This document shows positions 1-9,088 of a DNA stretch of 64,000 nt, piece by piece. Location of the stretch: contig NZ_JAUSXN010000001.1 of the NCBI RefSeq assembly GCF_030816015.1, positions 3,658,001 through 3,722,000 of the forward strand, written 5' to 3'. The position numbers and the translations under genes are program-made. Origin of the DNA: Pedobacter sp. W3I1. Lineage in GTDB: Bacteria; Bacteroidota; Bacteroidia; Sphingobacteriales; Sphingobacteriaceae. Every line of letters starts with the position of its first letter. The stretch's first letter is position 1. The notes under the pieces were generated by a model that had not been told where the DNA came from, did no database searches, and saw only the letters and a list, made by a program, of their open reading frames with translations.

Positions 1-2
1 AG

Positions 3-1301
3 TATTTGGGCAAAACCGTTCAGGTTGTACCACACATTACCGACGAGATTAAACGCAACATGCGCATTTTGGGAGATAGTGGTGATTATGATATCATCAT
101 TACCGAACTTGGTGGAACAGTTGGTGATATCGAATCGTTACCATTTATTGAGGCTGTTCGTCAGTTTAAATGGGAAGAAGGCAGTACCAATGCTATTGTT
201 ATCCACTTAACCCTGGTTCCTTATTTAGCTGCAGCCGGTGAGTTAAAAACCAAGCCAACACAACACTCAGTTAAAGCTTTATTGGAATACGGCATACAGC
301 CAGATATATTGGTTTGCAGAACCGAGCACCACATTAGTCCTGAGATCAGAAAAAAAATTGCATTATTTTGTAACGTTAACATCAATGCCGTAGTCGAATC
401 TATGGATGCATCTACTATTTATGATGTGCCATTGTTGATGTTAAAAGAACAATTGGATAAAACTGTTTTATCGAAATTAAAACTGCCTACCAAGAACGAT
501 CCGGATATGGAAAGCTGGAAAGATTTCCTGGGCCGTTTAAAAAATCCAACTGCTGAAGTAAAAATTGGCTTAATTGGTAAATATGTAGAATTACCTGATG
601 CTTATAAATCAATTATCGAATCTTTTGTACACGCAGGTTCGAAAAACGAATGTAAAGTTAAGGTAGAATATATCCACTCTGAAGGTATTTTCCCAGATAA
701 CGTAAAAGAGAAATTGAGCCACTTACAAGGTGTTTTAGTCGCACCAGGTTTTGGTAGCCGCGGTATTGAGGGTAAAATTGATGCCATAAAATATGTTCGC
801 GAAAACAATATTCCTTTCTTCGGGATTTGTTTGGGTATGCAATGTGCAGTTATCGAATTTGGACGTAACGTTTTAGGTTTAAAAGATGCACATACTACAG
901 AAATTGAAGAAAATGCTGCAAATCCGGTAATTAACATGATGGAAGAGCAGAAAAAAATAACAAACAAAGGTGGAACGATGCGTTTAGGCTCTTATCCTTG
1001 TGATATTAAAAAAGGAACAAAAGCTTTTTCTATTTACGGCAAATCGCACATCAATGAGCGCCACCGTCACCGTTACGAATTTAACAATGATTATTTAAAG
1101 CAATACGAAGATGCAGGTATGATAGCATCGGGTATGAATCCGCAAAGCAATTTAGTTGAAATTGTAGAGCTTAAAAATCATCCGTTTTTTGTTGGCGGAC
1201 AGTTTCACCCGGAATTAAAATCAACAGTTGCTAATCCTCACCCACTTTTTGTTAAATTTGTCGCCGCTGCGATGGAGTTTGCGAAAAAGAAAACGAATTA
1301 A
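3..1301 (+). CDS. pyrG: CTP synthase, 5'-truncated by window edge
   Basis: Converts UTP to CTP using glutamine-derived ammonia, in the cytoplasm. The visible 433 residues open inside the synthetase domain with YLGKTVQVVPHITDEIK, a family hallmark. They run through the linker into a class I glutamine amidotransferase domain. The nucleophile Cys is in FFGICLGMQ (codon at 828-830) and the His/Glu pair is in GGQFHPELKS near the C-terminus. Full-length enzymes are about 535-545 aa, so roughly the first 105 residues lie outside the window. The TTG at position 6 is therefore not the start. yidC follows after 20 bp, so the two are probably co-transcribed. Confidence 0.97.
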   Translation, partial: YLGKTVQVVPHITDEIKRNMRILGDSGDYDIIITELGGTVGDIESLPFIEAVRQFKWEEGSTNAIVIHLTLVPYLAAAGELKTKPTQHSVKALLEYGIQPDILVCRTEHHISPEIRKKIALFCNVNINAVVESMDASTIYDVPLLMLKEQLDKTVLSKLKLPTKNDPDMESWKDFLGRLKNPTAEVKIGLIGKYVELPDAYKSIIESFVHAGSKNECKVKVEYIHSEGIFPDNVKEKLSHLQGVLVAPGFGSRGIEGKIDAIKYVRENNIPFFGICLGMQCAVIEFGRNVLGLKDAHTTEIEENAANPVINMMEEQKKITNKGGTMRLGSYPCDIKKGTKAFSIYGKSHINERHRHRYEFNNDYLKQYEDAGMIASGMNPQSNLVEIVELKNHPFFVGGQFHPELKSTVANPHPLFVKFVAAAMEFAKKKTN

Positions 1302-1321
1302 AAGCAGTACATACATAAATA

Positions 1322-3115
1322 ATGGATAGAAATACCTTTACAGGACTGTTCCTGATTATGATCATTTTGGCAGGATCATTCTACTTTTTGAAGCCGAACG
1401 CGGCTGAACTAAAAAAAGCCCAAGAAACGGAGCATCAGGATTCTTTGAAAAAAGCTGGTGTTACTCCAGTACAAAAAGACACGACTAAAACAACTGCGAT
1501 TGCAAACCCGGTTGTAGATTCTTTAGCCTTAAAAGGCCCTTTTGGTACCACAATAACCGGAACTGAAACCAATACCGTTCTGGAAAACGAGAATTTATTA
1601 ATCACTTTAAGCAATAAAGGTGGTAAAATTACATCAGTTGAAGTTAAAGGTCAGAAAACCTTTACCGGAAAACCGCTTATTTTATTTGATGGAGATCAGA
1701 ATAAGTTTGGCTTAAGCCTTAATGCTGCTGGCAAAGTAATCAATACCAACGATTTATACTTTACCTCAACAAAAGCAGGAAATACGGTTACCATGCGCGC
1801 CAATTATGGTGCAAATGCATACGTAGAATATGTATATGATTTAAAGGCGTTGAGCAACAAAGTTGGTTTCAACATTAACTTAGTTGGTTTACAGCAGATG
1901 ATTGCTGGCAACGCTATTGGATTAAACTGGCAAACTACTTTAAAACAGCAAGAAAAATCGCTCGAAAGTGAGCACCGTTACTCTGCTCCTTACTACAAGT
2001 ATTTAGATGGCGATGTAAACCACTTAAGTGTTTCTAAAGATGAAAAAGAAGATTTATCGAAAGGTAAAATCCAATGGTTCTCTTTCAAGCAACACTTTTT
2101 CTCAGCTTCTTTAATCTCAAAACAGGCTTTCGATAAAGGAAGTTTAGAGGTTAAAATCCCAACAGCACCTGGCTTGGTGAAGTTTTATGATGCTAATATG
2201 CAATTGCCATATGCGCATACCGCTAACCAGGTTTATGAAATGGAATTCTATTTCGGAACCAACAAATTCTCTACTTTAAAAGCACAGGGTTATGATTTAG
2301 AGCAACAGGTTGATATGGGCTACTGGCCGTTGAAATACATTAACCGCTTTATCGTATTACCGGTATTTAATTTCTTAAATAACTTCAATTGGAACTTCGG
2401 TCTAATTATCCTGGTTTTAACCATCTTATTGAAAGTTGCTTTATCGCCACTTACTTATAAGTCTTATCTTTCAATGGCTAAGATGAGGGTATTGAAGCCA
2501 GAAATGGACGAAATTAAAGCTAAAGTAGGTGAAGATAACCCGACATTGGTTCAACAGGAATATTTAAAATTATATAAGAAAGCCGGTGTAAATCCTCTGG
2601 GAGGATGTTTGCCGATGGTATTACAGTTGCCTTTGGTAATGGCCTTCTTCTTCTTCTTCCCTAACTTATTTGAATTACGTGGAGAGAGTTTCTTATGGAT
2701 GAAAGATTTATCAACTTACGATGAGTTTATCAAATTCGGCGTAAAAATTCCTTTCATTGGCGATCACTTGAGTTTAATGTGTGTATTGATGACGATCTCT
2801 ACATTGATTATGACTTATTTCAACAACCAGGTTTCGGGCGCTACAGGCCAAATGAAATACATTGGTTACATTATGCCAGTTATTTTCTTGGGTGTATTAA
2901 ACAGCTACCCAGCTGGACTAAACTATTACTATTTCTTAGCCAACTTAATGACTTTCGGACAGCAGTTCTTAATTCGTAAAATGGTTGATGATGATAAAAT
3001 TCATGCTTTAATTCAACAGAATAAAGCTAGACCGGCTGATGAGAAAAAGAAAAAATCTAAATTCCAACAACGTTTAGATGATTATATGCGTCAGCAACAA
3101 CAAGCTAAAAAGTAA
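1322..3115 (+). CDS. yidC: Membrane protein insertase YidC
   Basis: Inserts and folds inner-membrane proteins, alone or with SecYEG. The 597-aa product has the Gram-negative layout. An N-terminal membrane anchor (about residues 7-24) is followed by a large periplasmic beta-rich domain (about 75-335). The conserved five-helix insertase core starts near residue 350 (FGLIILVLTILLKVALSPLTYKS). The cytoplasmic hairpin includes KAGVNPLGGCLPMVLQLP, a strong family signature. The C-terminus is basic and Gln/Lys-rich (about 570-597), as expected for ribosome contact. It lies 20 bp behind the CTP synthase gene and is followed by a strong terminator. Confidence 0.97.
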   Translation: MDRNTFTGLFLIMIILAGSFYFLKPNAAELKKAQETEHQDSLKKAGVTPVQKDTTKTTAIANPVVDSLALKGPFGTTITGTETNTVLENENLLITLSNKGGKITSVEVKGQKTFTGKPLILFDGDQNKFGLSLNAAGKVINTNDLYFTSTKAGNTVTMRANYGANAYVEYVYDLKALSNKVGFNINLVGLQQMIAGNAIGLNWQTTLKQQEKSLESEHRYSAPYYKYLDGDVNHLSVSKDEKEDLSKGKIQWFSFKQHFFSASLISKQAFDKGSLEVKIPTAPGLVKFYDANMQLPYAHTANQVYEMEFYFGTNKFSTLKAQGYDLEQQVDMGYWPLKYINRFIVLPVFNFLNNFNWNFGLIILVLTILLKVALSPLTYKSYLSMAKMRVLKPEMDEIKAKVGEDNPTLVQQEYLKLYKKAGVNPLGGCLPMVLQLPLVMAFFFFFPNLFELRGESFLWMKDLSTYDEFIKFGVKIPFIGDHLSLMCVLMTISTLIMTYFNNQVSGATGQMKYIGYIMPVIFLGVLNSYPAGLNYYYFLANLMTFGQQFLIRKMVDDDKIHALIQQNKARPADEKKKKSKFQQRLDDYMRQQQQAKK

Positions 3116-3135
3116 TCTTACTTTTAAATTATTCG

Positions 3136-3175
3136 AAATCCCCGGTTGCTTAAAGTTACCGGGGATTTTTGTTTT
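3136..3175 (+). terminator. Rho-independent terminator after yidC
   Basis: Perfect 11-bp inverted repeat AAATCCCCGGT (3136-3146) and ACCGGGGATTT (3158-3168), with an 11-nt loop, followed by a T-rich run. It ends the pyrG-yidC transcript 21 bp after the stop codon. Confidence 0.9.
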
Positions 3176-3359
3176 AAGCAGGGCGATCAGCGCATGGCGT
3201 TAGGTGTTAAACTATACTGCTTAAACTTCGGTTCTCCGACCTCTGACTTTCCAACTAAATGCTTTTAATTGTAATATTTGACATACAAGTTTCTTAATAA
3301 GCTAAAAAATTCCAATTTTAGAAGATTAAATCTCAACCAACAAATTAATAAATTTAAAA

Positions 3360-6218
3360 ATGCAAAAGAGACTAACTATTATTCTGCTTTTCGTTGTCAG
3401 CTTTGCCTACGCTCAAAAGAAACCTTTAGATCATTCGGTATATGATACCTGGGAATCAGTAGGATCAAAGCAATTATCAAATAATGGTCAATGGGCGATG
3501 TACAGCATCTTACAGCAAGAAGGAGACGCACAATTGTATCTCACTAACATTAAAACAAATGCGAAGATTAATATTCCAAGAGGAATGAATTCACAGTTTA
3601 GTAACGATTCTAAATTTGCGGCATTTAACATTCGTCCCTTAAATAAAGATTTGCGTCAGGCTAAAATTAAAAAGAGAAAACCTGATGAATTGCCAAAAGA
3701 TTCATTGGGCATTGCTAACCTCACTACCAATGCCATTACAAAAGTGGCAAGGGTGAAATCTTTCAAATTCCCTGAAGAAGGTGCAGGTGTAATGGCCTAT
3801 TTAACTGAAAAGCCAGATACAGCAAAGAAAACGGTAAAACCAGCTGAGAAAAAAGATGGCGAAACAGATTTGGCTGATGATGACCCTGCGGCAAAAGCCA
3901 AAACCGAAGAGGGAACTGATTTAGTGGTAAAAAACCTTTTAACAGGCACAGATAAAACCTATAAATTTGTTACCGATTATTACTTTAGTAAAGATGGTAA
4001 ACAGTTGGTTTTTGCCTGTAGCGGATCTAAAAAGGATAAAACGGCTCCACAAGGGGTGTTCTTGTTAAATACAGAAAAAGGCACATTAAAAACCCTGATT
4101 AAGGGCAAAGGAAGTTTCAAAAACTTTACTTTTGATGAGGAAAGTGAACATGTGGCTTTTGTAGGCGAGCAAAGCCCGGAGAAACAGGAAATAAAAGATT
4201 ACAATATTTATTACAACTCATTAACGCTTGATACGGCGCAGATTTTGGTTGATTTTGATATGCCTGGACTACCTGCAAAATGGTCGGTTAATGGCGATGG
4301 TAAAATAACTTTTAGTAAAAATGGTAAGAAATTATTTTTTGGCATCTCTCCTATTAAAAAGCCAAAAGACACCACTATTGTAGATTTCGAAGTGGCTAAA
4401 GTTGATGTTTGGAATTACAAAGACGATTATTTGCAGCCTATGCAGCTTAAAAATGCAGATAGGGACAGTAAGAAAAGTTATTTATCGGTGATTGACGTTT
4501 ATAGCAGTGATCCAAAAGTAATTCCATTAACAGATTTAAAATTGCCTGATGCAAATATCATCGCTGAAGGTGATGCCGAGCAGGTTTTGGCTTCTACTGA
4601 TTATGGCCGTAGGATAGAATCGCAGTGGAGTGGTTCAACTTCAAAAGATTACTATTTGGTTGATACTAAGAATGGCCAGAAAAAGAAAATTATAGAGAAC
4701 CTTAATGGTTATGCAATGGCTTCTCCGGCAGGGAATTATGTTTTATATTTCGATCGAAAATCAGGCAGTTGGAATACGTATAATATAGCTACTGCAAAAG
4801 TTACTGTGTTAACAGCAAGTTTAAGCGAAAAATTTGTTGATGAAGAGAATGATGTACCAGACTTACCTTCTGCTTATGGTCTAGCTACCTGGACCGAAGG
4901 TGATAAAGCTGTTCTCATTAACGATAAATATGATATCTGGTCGTTCTCACCTGATGGAAAATCGGCACCAAAAAATATTACCGCCGGTTTTGGTAGAGCA
5001 AATAACATTACTTTCCGTTATGAAAGAGTGCAACAAGACAACAGATTTGAGCGCAATGCAGATAGCAAATTTGTAAAACCGAACGAAACGGTTTGGTTAG
5101 ATGGTTTTAACAACATAACTAAAGAAAATGGTTTTTACCGCACCAATGTAGGCGCAGCTAAAGCGCCAGAATTGGTCGTAATGGCTAAATTTAAATATTC
5201 TAACCTGGTAAAAGCTAAAGATGCAGATGTTTACATTTACGATAAAGCCAATTATGTAGAATCGCCAAATGTTTATATCACCACAGATTTCAAAACTGAA
5301 ACCAAATTAAGCAATACCAATCCTCAACAGAAAAACTACAATTGGGGTACGGCTGAGCTGGTTAAATGGACCACGCCGAAAGGCTACAAGGCTGAAGGTA
5401 TTCTGTACAAACCGGAAAATTTCGATCCAAATAAGAAATATCCAATGATTGCTTATTTCTACGAAAAACTAACGGATGGTTTGTACACTTATCAAGCGCC
5501 GGCACCTACTCCATCACGCTTAAATATTTCTTATTTCGTGAGTAACGGGTACATGGTTTTTGCTCCTGATATTAGCTACGAAACTGGTCACCCAGGTAAA
5601 TCTGCAGTTGAATTTGTCAATTCTGGTGTAGAAAGTCTGAAGAAAAACAGCTGGGTAGATGGTAGTAAAATCGGCATCCAGGGTCAAAGCTGGGGTGGTT
5701 ATCAAGTGGCATATCTCATTACACAAAATAACATGTATGCAGCAGCCTGGGCTGGTGCACCGGTAGCCAATATGACTTCTGCTTATGGCGGAATCCGCTG
5801 GGAAACGGGTATGAACCGTCAGTTCCAATATGAGAAAACACAAAGCCGCATCGGTGCAACACTTTGGGAAAAACCAGAATTATATATCGAGAATTCACCA
5901 TTATTTATGTTCCCTAAAGTAAATACACCAGTGGTGGTAATGGCCAACGATGCAGACGGTGCTGTGCCCTGGTACCAGGGAATTGAAATGTTTACCGGTT
6001 TGCGTCGCTTAGGTAAACCAGTTTGGATGCTTAACTATAATGGCGAAGCACACAACTTAGTTCAACGCCAGAACCGTAAGGATATTCAAATCCGCGAACA
6101 ACAATTTTTCGATTATTATTTAAAAGGTGCAAAGGCTCCAGCCTGGATGACAAGTGGGATTCCTGCTACTGAAAAAGGAAAAACCTGGGGTTTTGAATTA
6201 ACAGATGATAAACCGTAG
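3360..6218 (+). CDS. Secreted S9 family (prolyl oligopeptidase-type) peptidase
   Basis: Serine peptidase of the alpha/beta-hydrolase S9 family, probably periplasmic. The 952-aa protein starts with a clear signal peptide (MQKRLTIILLFVVSFAYAQ). A long beta-propeller-like region follows (about 30-640). The C-terminal hydrolase domain carries the nucleophile elbow GQSWGG (Ser777), an NDADGAVPW acid motif (Asp864/Asp866) and the GEAHNL histidine (His898). All three catalytic elements are intact. The family cleaves peptides, often after proline or dipeptide-wise, but the exact specificity cannot be read from the sequence. A charged Lys/Asp/Glu-rich insertion lies at about residues 148-190. The gene is monocistronic, with a terminator after the stop. 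Confidence 0.92.
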   Translation: MQKRLTIILLFVVSFAYAQKKPLDHSVYDTWESVGSKQLSNNGQWAMYSILQQEGDAQLYLTNIKTNAKINIPRGMNSQFSNDSKFAAFNIRPLNKDLRQAKIKKRKPDELPKDSLGIANLTTNAITKVARVKSFKFPEEGAGVMAYLTEKPDTAKKTVKPAEKKDGETDLADDDPAAKAKTEEGTDLVVKNLLTGTDKTYKFVTDYYFSKDGKQLVFACSGSKKDKTAPQGVFLLNTEKGTLKTLIKGKGSFKNFTFDEESEHVAFVGEQSPEKQEIKDYNIYYNSLTLDTAQILVDFDMPGLPAKWSVNGDGKITFSKNGKKLFFGISPIKKPKDTTIVDFEVAKVDVWNYKDDYLQPMQLKNADRDSKKSYLSVIDVYSSDPKVIPLTDLKLPDANIIAEGDAEQVLASTDYGRRIESQWSGSTSKDYYLVDTKNGQKKKIIENLNGYAMASPAGNYVLYFDRKSGSWNTYNIATAKVTVLTASLSEKFVDEENDVPDLPSAYGLATWTEGDKAVLINDKYDIWSFSPDGKSAPKNITAGFGRANNITFRYERVQQDNRFERNADSKFVKPNETVWLDGFNNITKENGFYRTNVGAAKAPELVVMAKFKYSNLVKAKDADVYIYDKANYVESPNVYITTDFKTETKLSNTNPQQKNYNWGTAELVKWTTPKGYKAEGILYKPENFDPNKKYPMIAYFYEKLTDGLYTYQAPAPTPSRLNISYFVSNGYMVFAPDISYETGHPGKSAVEFVNSGVESLKKNSWVDGSKIGIQGQSWGGYQVAYLITQNNMYAAAWAGAPVANMTSAYGGIRWETGMNRQFQYEKTQSRIGATLWEKPELYIENSPLFMFPKVNTPVVVMANDADGAVPWYQGIEMFTGLRRLGKPVWMLNYNGEAHNLVQRQNRKDIQIREQQFFDYYLKGAKAPAWMTSGIPATEKGKTWGFELTDDKP

Positions 6219-6235
6219 TTAGTCCGAAGTCGGAA

Positions 6236-6281
6236 GTCCATGGTTAACAGCATATACACTAGCAGCCATGGACCTTTTTTT
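6236..6281 (+). terminator. Probable terminator after S9 peptidase
   Basis: GTCCATGG (6236-6243) pairs with CCATGGAC (6266-6273) around a 22-nt loop and is followed by seven T residues. It lies 18 bp downstream of the peptidase stop. The long loop makes it weaker than the other terminators here. Confidence 0.7.
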
Positions 6282-6341
6282 GATGGGTAATATTCCAGTA
6301 TTATAATATTAAAGATTTCCTTTATTATCTGATGACCTGTA

Positions 6342-6411
6342 ATCGTCACCCTGAATTTATTTCAGGGTCTATTTAGCAGGAAAGATGCTGAAACAAGTTC
6401 AGCATGACGAT
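6342..6411. repeat. REP-like element with three-way-junction fold
   Basis: 70-bp intergenic element. The outer stem is ATCGTCA/TGACGAT. Inside are two hairpins: CCCTGAA/TTCAGGG, and ATGCTGAA/TTCAGCAT. A second copy with the same architecture lies at 55489-55562. The rest of the 6219-6526 gap holds only the peptidase terminator and AT-rich DNA; no gene is seen. Confidence 0.7.
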
Positions 6412-6526
6412 CGCATTAGAAAAAAAGAGGTTAAAAAGTTGATAAATACTAATCGAACGATGATTCCTATGAAATTTGGGTTTAAAAAAGTATTTTCACG
6501 TATAAAATAAAAACTAAATAACCCTA

Positions 6527-7798
6527 ATGGCATTAAGCAGAATCTGGTCAGCATTTATTATTGTGGCTATTGTTGTAGCAAGTATTAAATGTTTCTTTTT
6601 CGGACATAGCGATATTTTTAACTGGATGGTAATTGGGAAATCATCCGATCCATTAAACCCTTTAAAATTAGATGGCATTATTGAAACCTGCTGGATTGCA
6701 GTTGACCTTTGCATTAAATTAATCGGGACACTGGCTTTGTTTATGGGGCTAATGAGCATTGCCGAAAGAGCAGGTGGCATCCGTTTATTATCCAGAATTA
6801 TTGGTCCTTTCTTTTCAAAACTCTTTCCTGAAATTCCGAAAGGGCACCCATCTATGGGACACATGATTATGAATTTTTCAGCCAATTTATTAGGTTTAGA
6901 TAATGCAGCCACACCATTTGGCATAAAAGCGATGGAAAGCCTTCAGGAGCTCAATCCAAATAAGGATGTTGCCAGCAATTCGCAGATTATGTTTTTATGC
7001 TTACACGCTGCAGGTTTATGTTTAATTCCCGTTAGTGTAATCGCTATTAGGTCAACCCAAAATGCACAAGACCCCACCGATATTTTCATTCCTTGTTTAA
7101 TTGTAACTTTTGTGGGTACCATGGCCGCCATGCTTATTGTATCCTTTAAACAAAAGATAAACTTACTTCAACCCGTTATCATTACCTGGGTATTAAGTAT
7201 TTCGGCTGTAGTGGGTTTACTGGTTTGGTATGTAAGCAAGTTAAATGCAGAGAGTATAAAATCATTTTCAGGCTTATTAAGCGGTGGAATAATTTTGCTG
7301 ATCTTTTTATTGATCGTACTCGGCGCATTATATAAAAAAATAGATGTTTTTGATTCGTTCATTGATGGAGCCAAAGGTGGATTTGAAACTGCACTGAAAA
7401 TTATTCCTTATTTGGTTGGAATTTTAGTCGCGGTAAGCATGCTCCGAACCAGTGGAACTTTTGATGTAGTGATGAATGGCATTAGAAACGTTTTTGTCTT
7501 TTTTGGAGCCGACACCAAATTTGTTGATGCTTTGCCAACAGCTTTAATCAGGCCTTTAAGTGGTGGTGCTGCCCGCGGAATGATGGTAAGCACCATGATT
7601 TCTAGCGGACCGGATTCATTTGCCAGTAAATTATCGGGTGTTTTTCAGGGTGCTTCTGATACCACTTTTTATGTCGTAGCGGTTTACTTTGGCTCTGTTG
7701 GAATAAAGAATACCCGTTATGCTATTGGTTCGATGTTATTGGCTGATTTAGTTGGCGTTTGTACTGCCATAGCACTGAGTTATATGTTTTTTGAATAG
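6527..7798 (+). CDS. SpmA/SpmB-type nucleoside-recognition (Gate) membrane protein
   Basis: 423-aa polytopic membrane protein with two tandem Gate-type halves. The N-terminal half resembles SpmA, with the stretch NFSANLLGLDNAATPFGIKA. The C-terminal half resembles SpmB, with ALPTALIRPLSGGAARGMM and GASDTTFYVVAVYFGSVG. In Bacillus the two halves are separate spore-maturation proteins; in Bacteroidota a fused form is common despite no sporulation. A transport role is likely, but the substrate is unknown. The fusion is complete and in frame, with about 8-10 predicted helices. The gene stands alone and is followed by a strong bidirectional hairpin. Confidence 0.88.
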   Translation: MALSRIWSAFIIVAIVVASIKCFFFGHSDIFNWMVIGKSSDPLNPLKLDGIIETCWIAVDLCIKLIGTLALFMGLMSIAERAGGIRLLSRIIGPFFSKLFPEIPKGHPSMGHMIMNFSANLLGLDNAATPFGIKAMESLQELNPNKDVASNSQIMFLCLHAAGLCLIPVSVIAIRSTQNAQDPTDIFIPCLIVTFVGTMAAMLIVSFKQKINLLQPVIITWVLSISAVVGLLVWYVSKLNAESIKSFSGLLSGGIILLIFLLIVLGALYKKIDVFDSFIDGAKGGFETALKIIPYLVGILVAVSMLRTSGTFDVVMNGIRNVFVFFGADTKFVDALPTALIRPLSGGAARGMMVSTMISSGPDSFASKLSGVFQGASDTTFYVVAVYFGSVGIKNTRYAIGSMLLADLVGVCTAIALSYMFFE

Positions 7799-7870
7799 CT
7801 TTTAACTACAGCAGTCACAAAGAAGAACACAAAGTTCGCGGAACTGGAAGAAAAGTTGAAATACAATATT

Positions 7871-7910
7871 AAAATCCCTGCCAGAAAATATCTGGCAGGG
7901 ATTTTTAGGT
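7871..7910. terminator. Strong bidirectional terminator
   Basis: Perfect 15-bp inverted repeat, AAAATCCCTGCCAGA (7871-7885) and TCTGGCAGGGATTTT (7891-7905), with a 5-nt loop and A/T runs on both sides. It sits between the convergent SpmAB-type gene and the small minus-strand gene, so it can end both transcripts. Confidence 0.92.
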
Positions 7911-7971
7911 AACAAGACCAATCCTGCAGTTAATGACAGAATTTATGTTACAATATTTTTATTACGTGATC

Positions 7972-8214
7972 TTAGCAAGATGGTTGTGGAACAGAGATTC
8001 TATGAATGATTTCATCAATAGCATCAGGATCAATCGCTACGTTTTTAGAAGCGCACCACTTTTCTGTCTTGTCATCTAACCAGATACAAAAAGAATGGTA
8101 TCCGTCTAAAACAACGGCATAAGTTTCGTGAAAATCATCTTGGATACGCATGCAAAATCCCTTAAAAATTTTGCCTCTCACAATGAATTGCAGGGTGGAA
8201 TAATTTTCTAACAT
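7972..8214 (-). CDS. Small hypothetical protein, 80 aa
   Basis: I do not recognise a family. The 80-aa product has no signal peptide or membrane segment. It has alternating hydrophobic/polar strands (FIVRGKIFKGFCMRI, YAVVLDGYHSFCIWLDD) and an acidic helix near the C-terminus (DPDAIDEIIHRI), suggesting a small cytoplasmic alpha/beta fold. It is convergent with the SpmAB-type gene and shares its terminator. The region directly upstream is AT-rich and promoter-like. Reality as a gene is supported by its natural composition and terminator, not by homology. Confidence 0.55.
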   Translation of the reverse strand: MLENYSTLQFIVRGKIFKGFCMRIQDDFHETYAVVLDGYHSFCIWLDDKTEKWCASKNVAIDPDAIDEIIHRISVPQPSC

Positions 8215-8314
8215 GGCTCATTATATTTTTGGTTAATTTACAACAAATTATAACCGAGAATGTTTCGTTAATTTAAAGGAATTAATAATTAATTCTTAAA
8301 CTATCGGAAAAGAC

Positions 8315-8755
8315 TTAACCTATGTTTAACATGTTCGAATAGCCTTTAGCTATTAAACGCTTTTTCGAAGGTAAAAATATCTCGCATTGCAGATTTAATA
8401 TCGTGCGTCCTTTTTTCACTATTGATGTTTCTGCGATCACTTTGTCTCCTTCGCTTGCAGTGGCAAAATAATCAATATAGTTATTTACAGTGGTATAACG
8501 TTCGTTTAATCCCATTGTAAAAACCGTCGCACCAATTAAATCATCAATAATACCTGCTGTTACCCCACCATGTAAAATTTGATAAGGATTGGTCATTTCT
8601 TTACGGATGGTATACTGACAAACCAATATGCCATGTTCTGCTTTGATTAAAACCGGGGCCAGCCAATTCATAAAGTTTGAGGGCGAATCGGTAATTACCT
8701 TGCCAATTGATTGCCTTAAAAAAGTTAAACGTTGTTCGCTTAAAGAGGGTTCCAT
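8315..8755 (-). CDS. PaaI-type hotdog-fold thioesterase
   Basis: Likely acyl-CoA thioesterase of the 4HBT/PaaI hotdog superfamily, cytoplasmic, 146 aa from the chosen start. The core motif HGGVTAGIIDDLIGATVF matches the family's HGG-x-D/E helix, where the acidic residue and preceding Gly-rich turn form the active site. The strand GRTILNLQCEIF follows as expected. An upstream in-frame ATG at 8962 would add 69 residues. That extension translates the AGTCCAT tandem repeat into a low-complexity stretch and has no hotdog character, so I start at MEPSLSEQ (8755). The natural acyl substrate is unknown. Confidence 0.85.
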   Translation of the reverse strand: MEPSLSEQRLTFLRQSIGKVITDSPSNFMNWLAPVLIKAEHGILVCQYTIRKEMTNPYQILHGGVTAGIIDDLIGATVFTMGLNERYTTVNNYIDYFATASEGDKVIAETSIVKKGRTILNLQCEIFLPSKKRLIAKGYSNMLNIG

Positions 8756-8784
8756 ATAGGGTAAAAATAGGTAAAATAGTTTAT

Positions 8785-8829
<45 letters not shown>

Positions 8830-9088
8830 GATGGAACGGCTGGCTGAAAAAAGGTTTAACAGGGATTAAAAAGAAAATGGAAGATATAAATACCTCCCAT
8901 TTTCTAAACGAAACATTAAACCCTAAAACATGATTATCACAAACCTTATTATAGTTCTTCAATTCCTAAATTGGAAAATCTTGTAGTCGATGGTCTTTTG
9001 GTCAATAGTTCATAGCCATCATCTCCATTCCATCAACAGATATTTTATTAACCTTAGGCTATTAACTATCAACCATCTTACATCCCAA

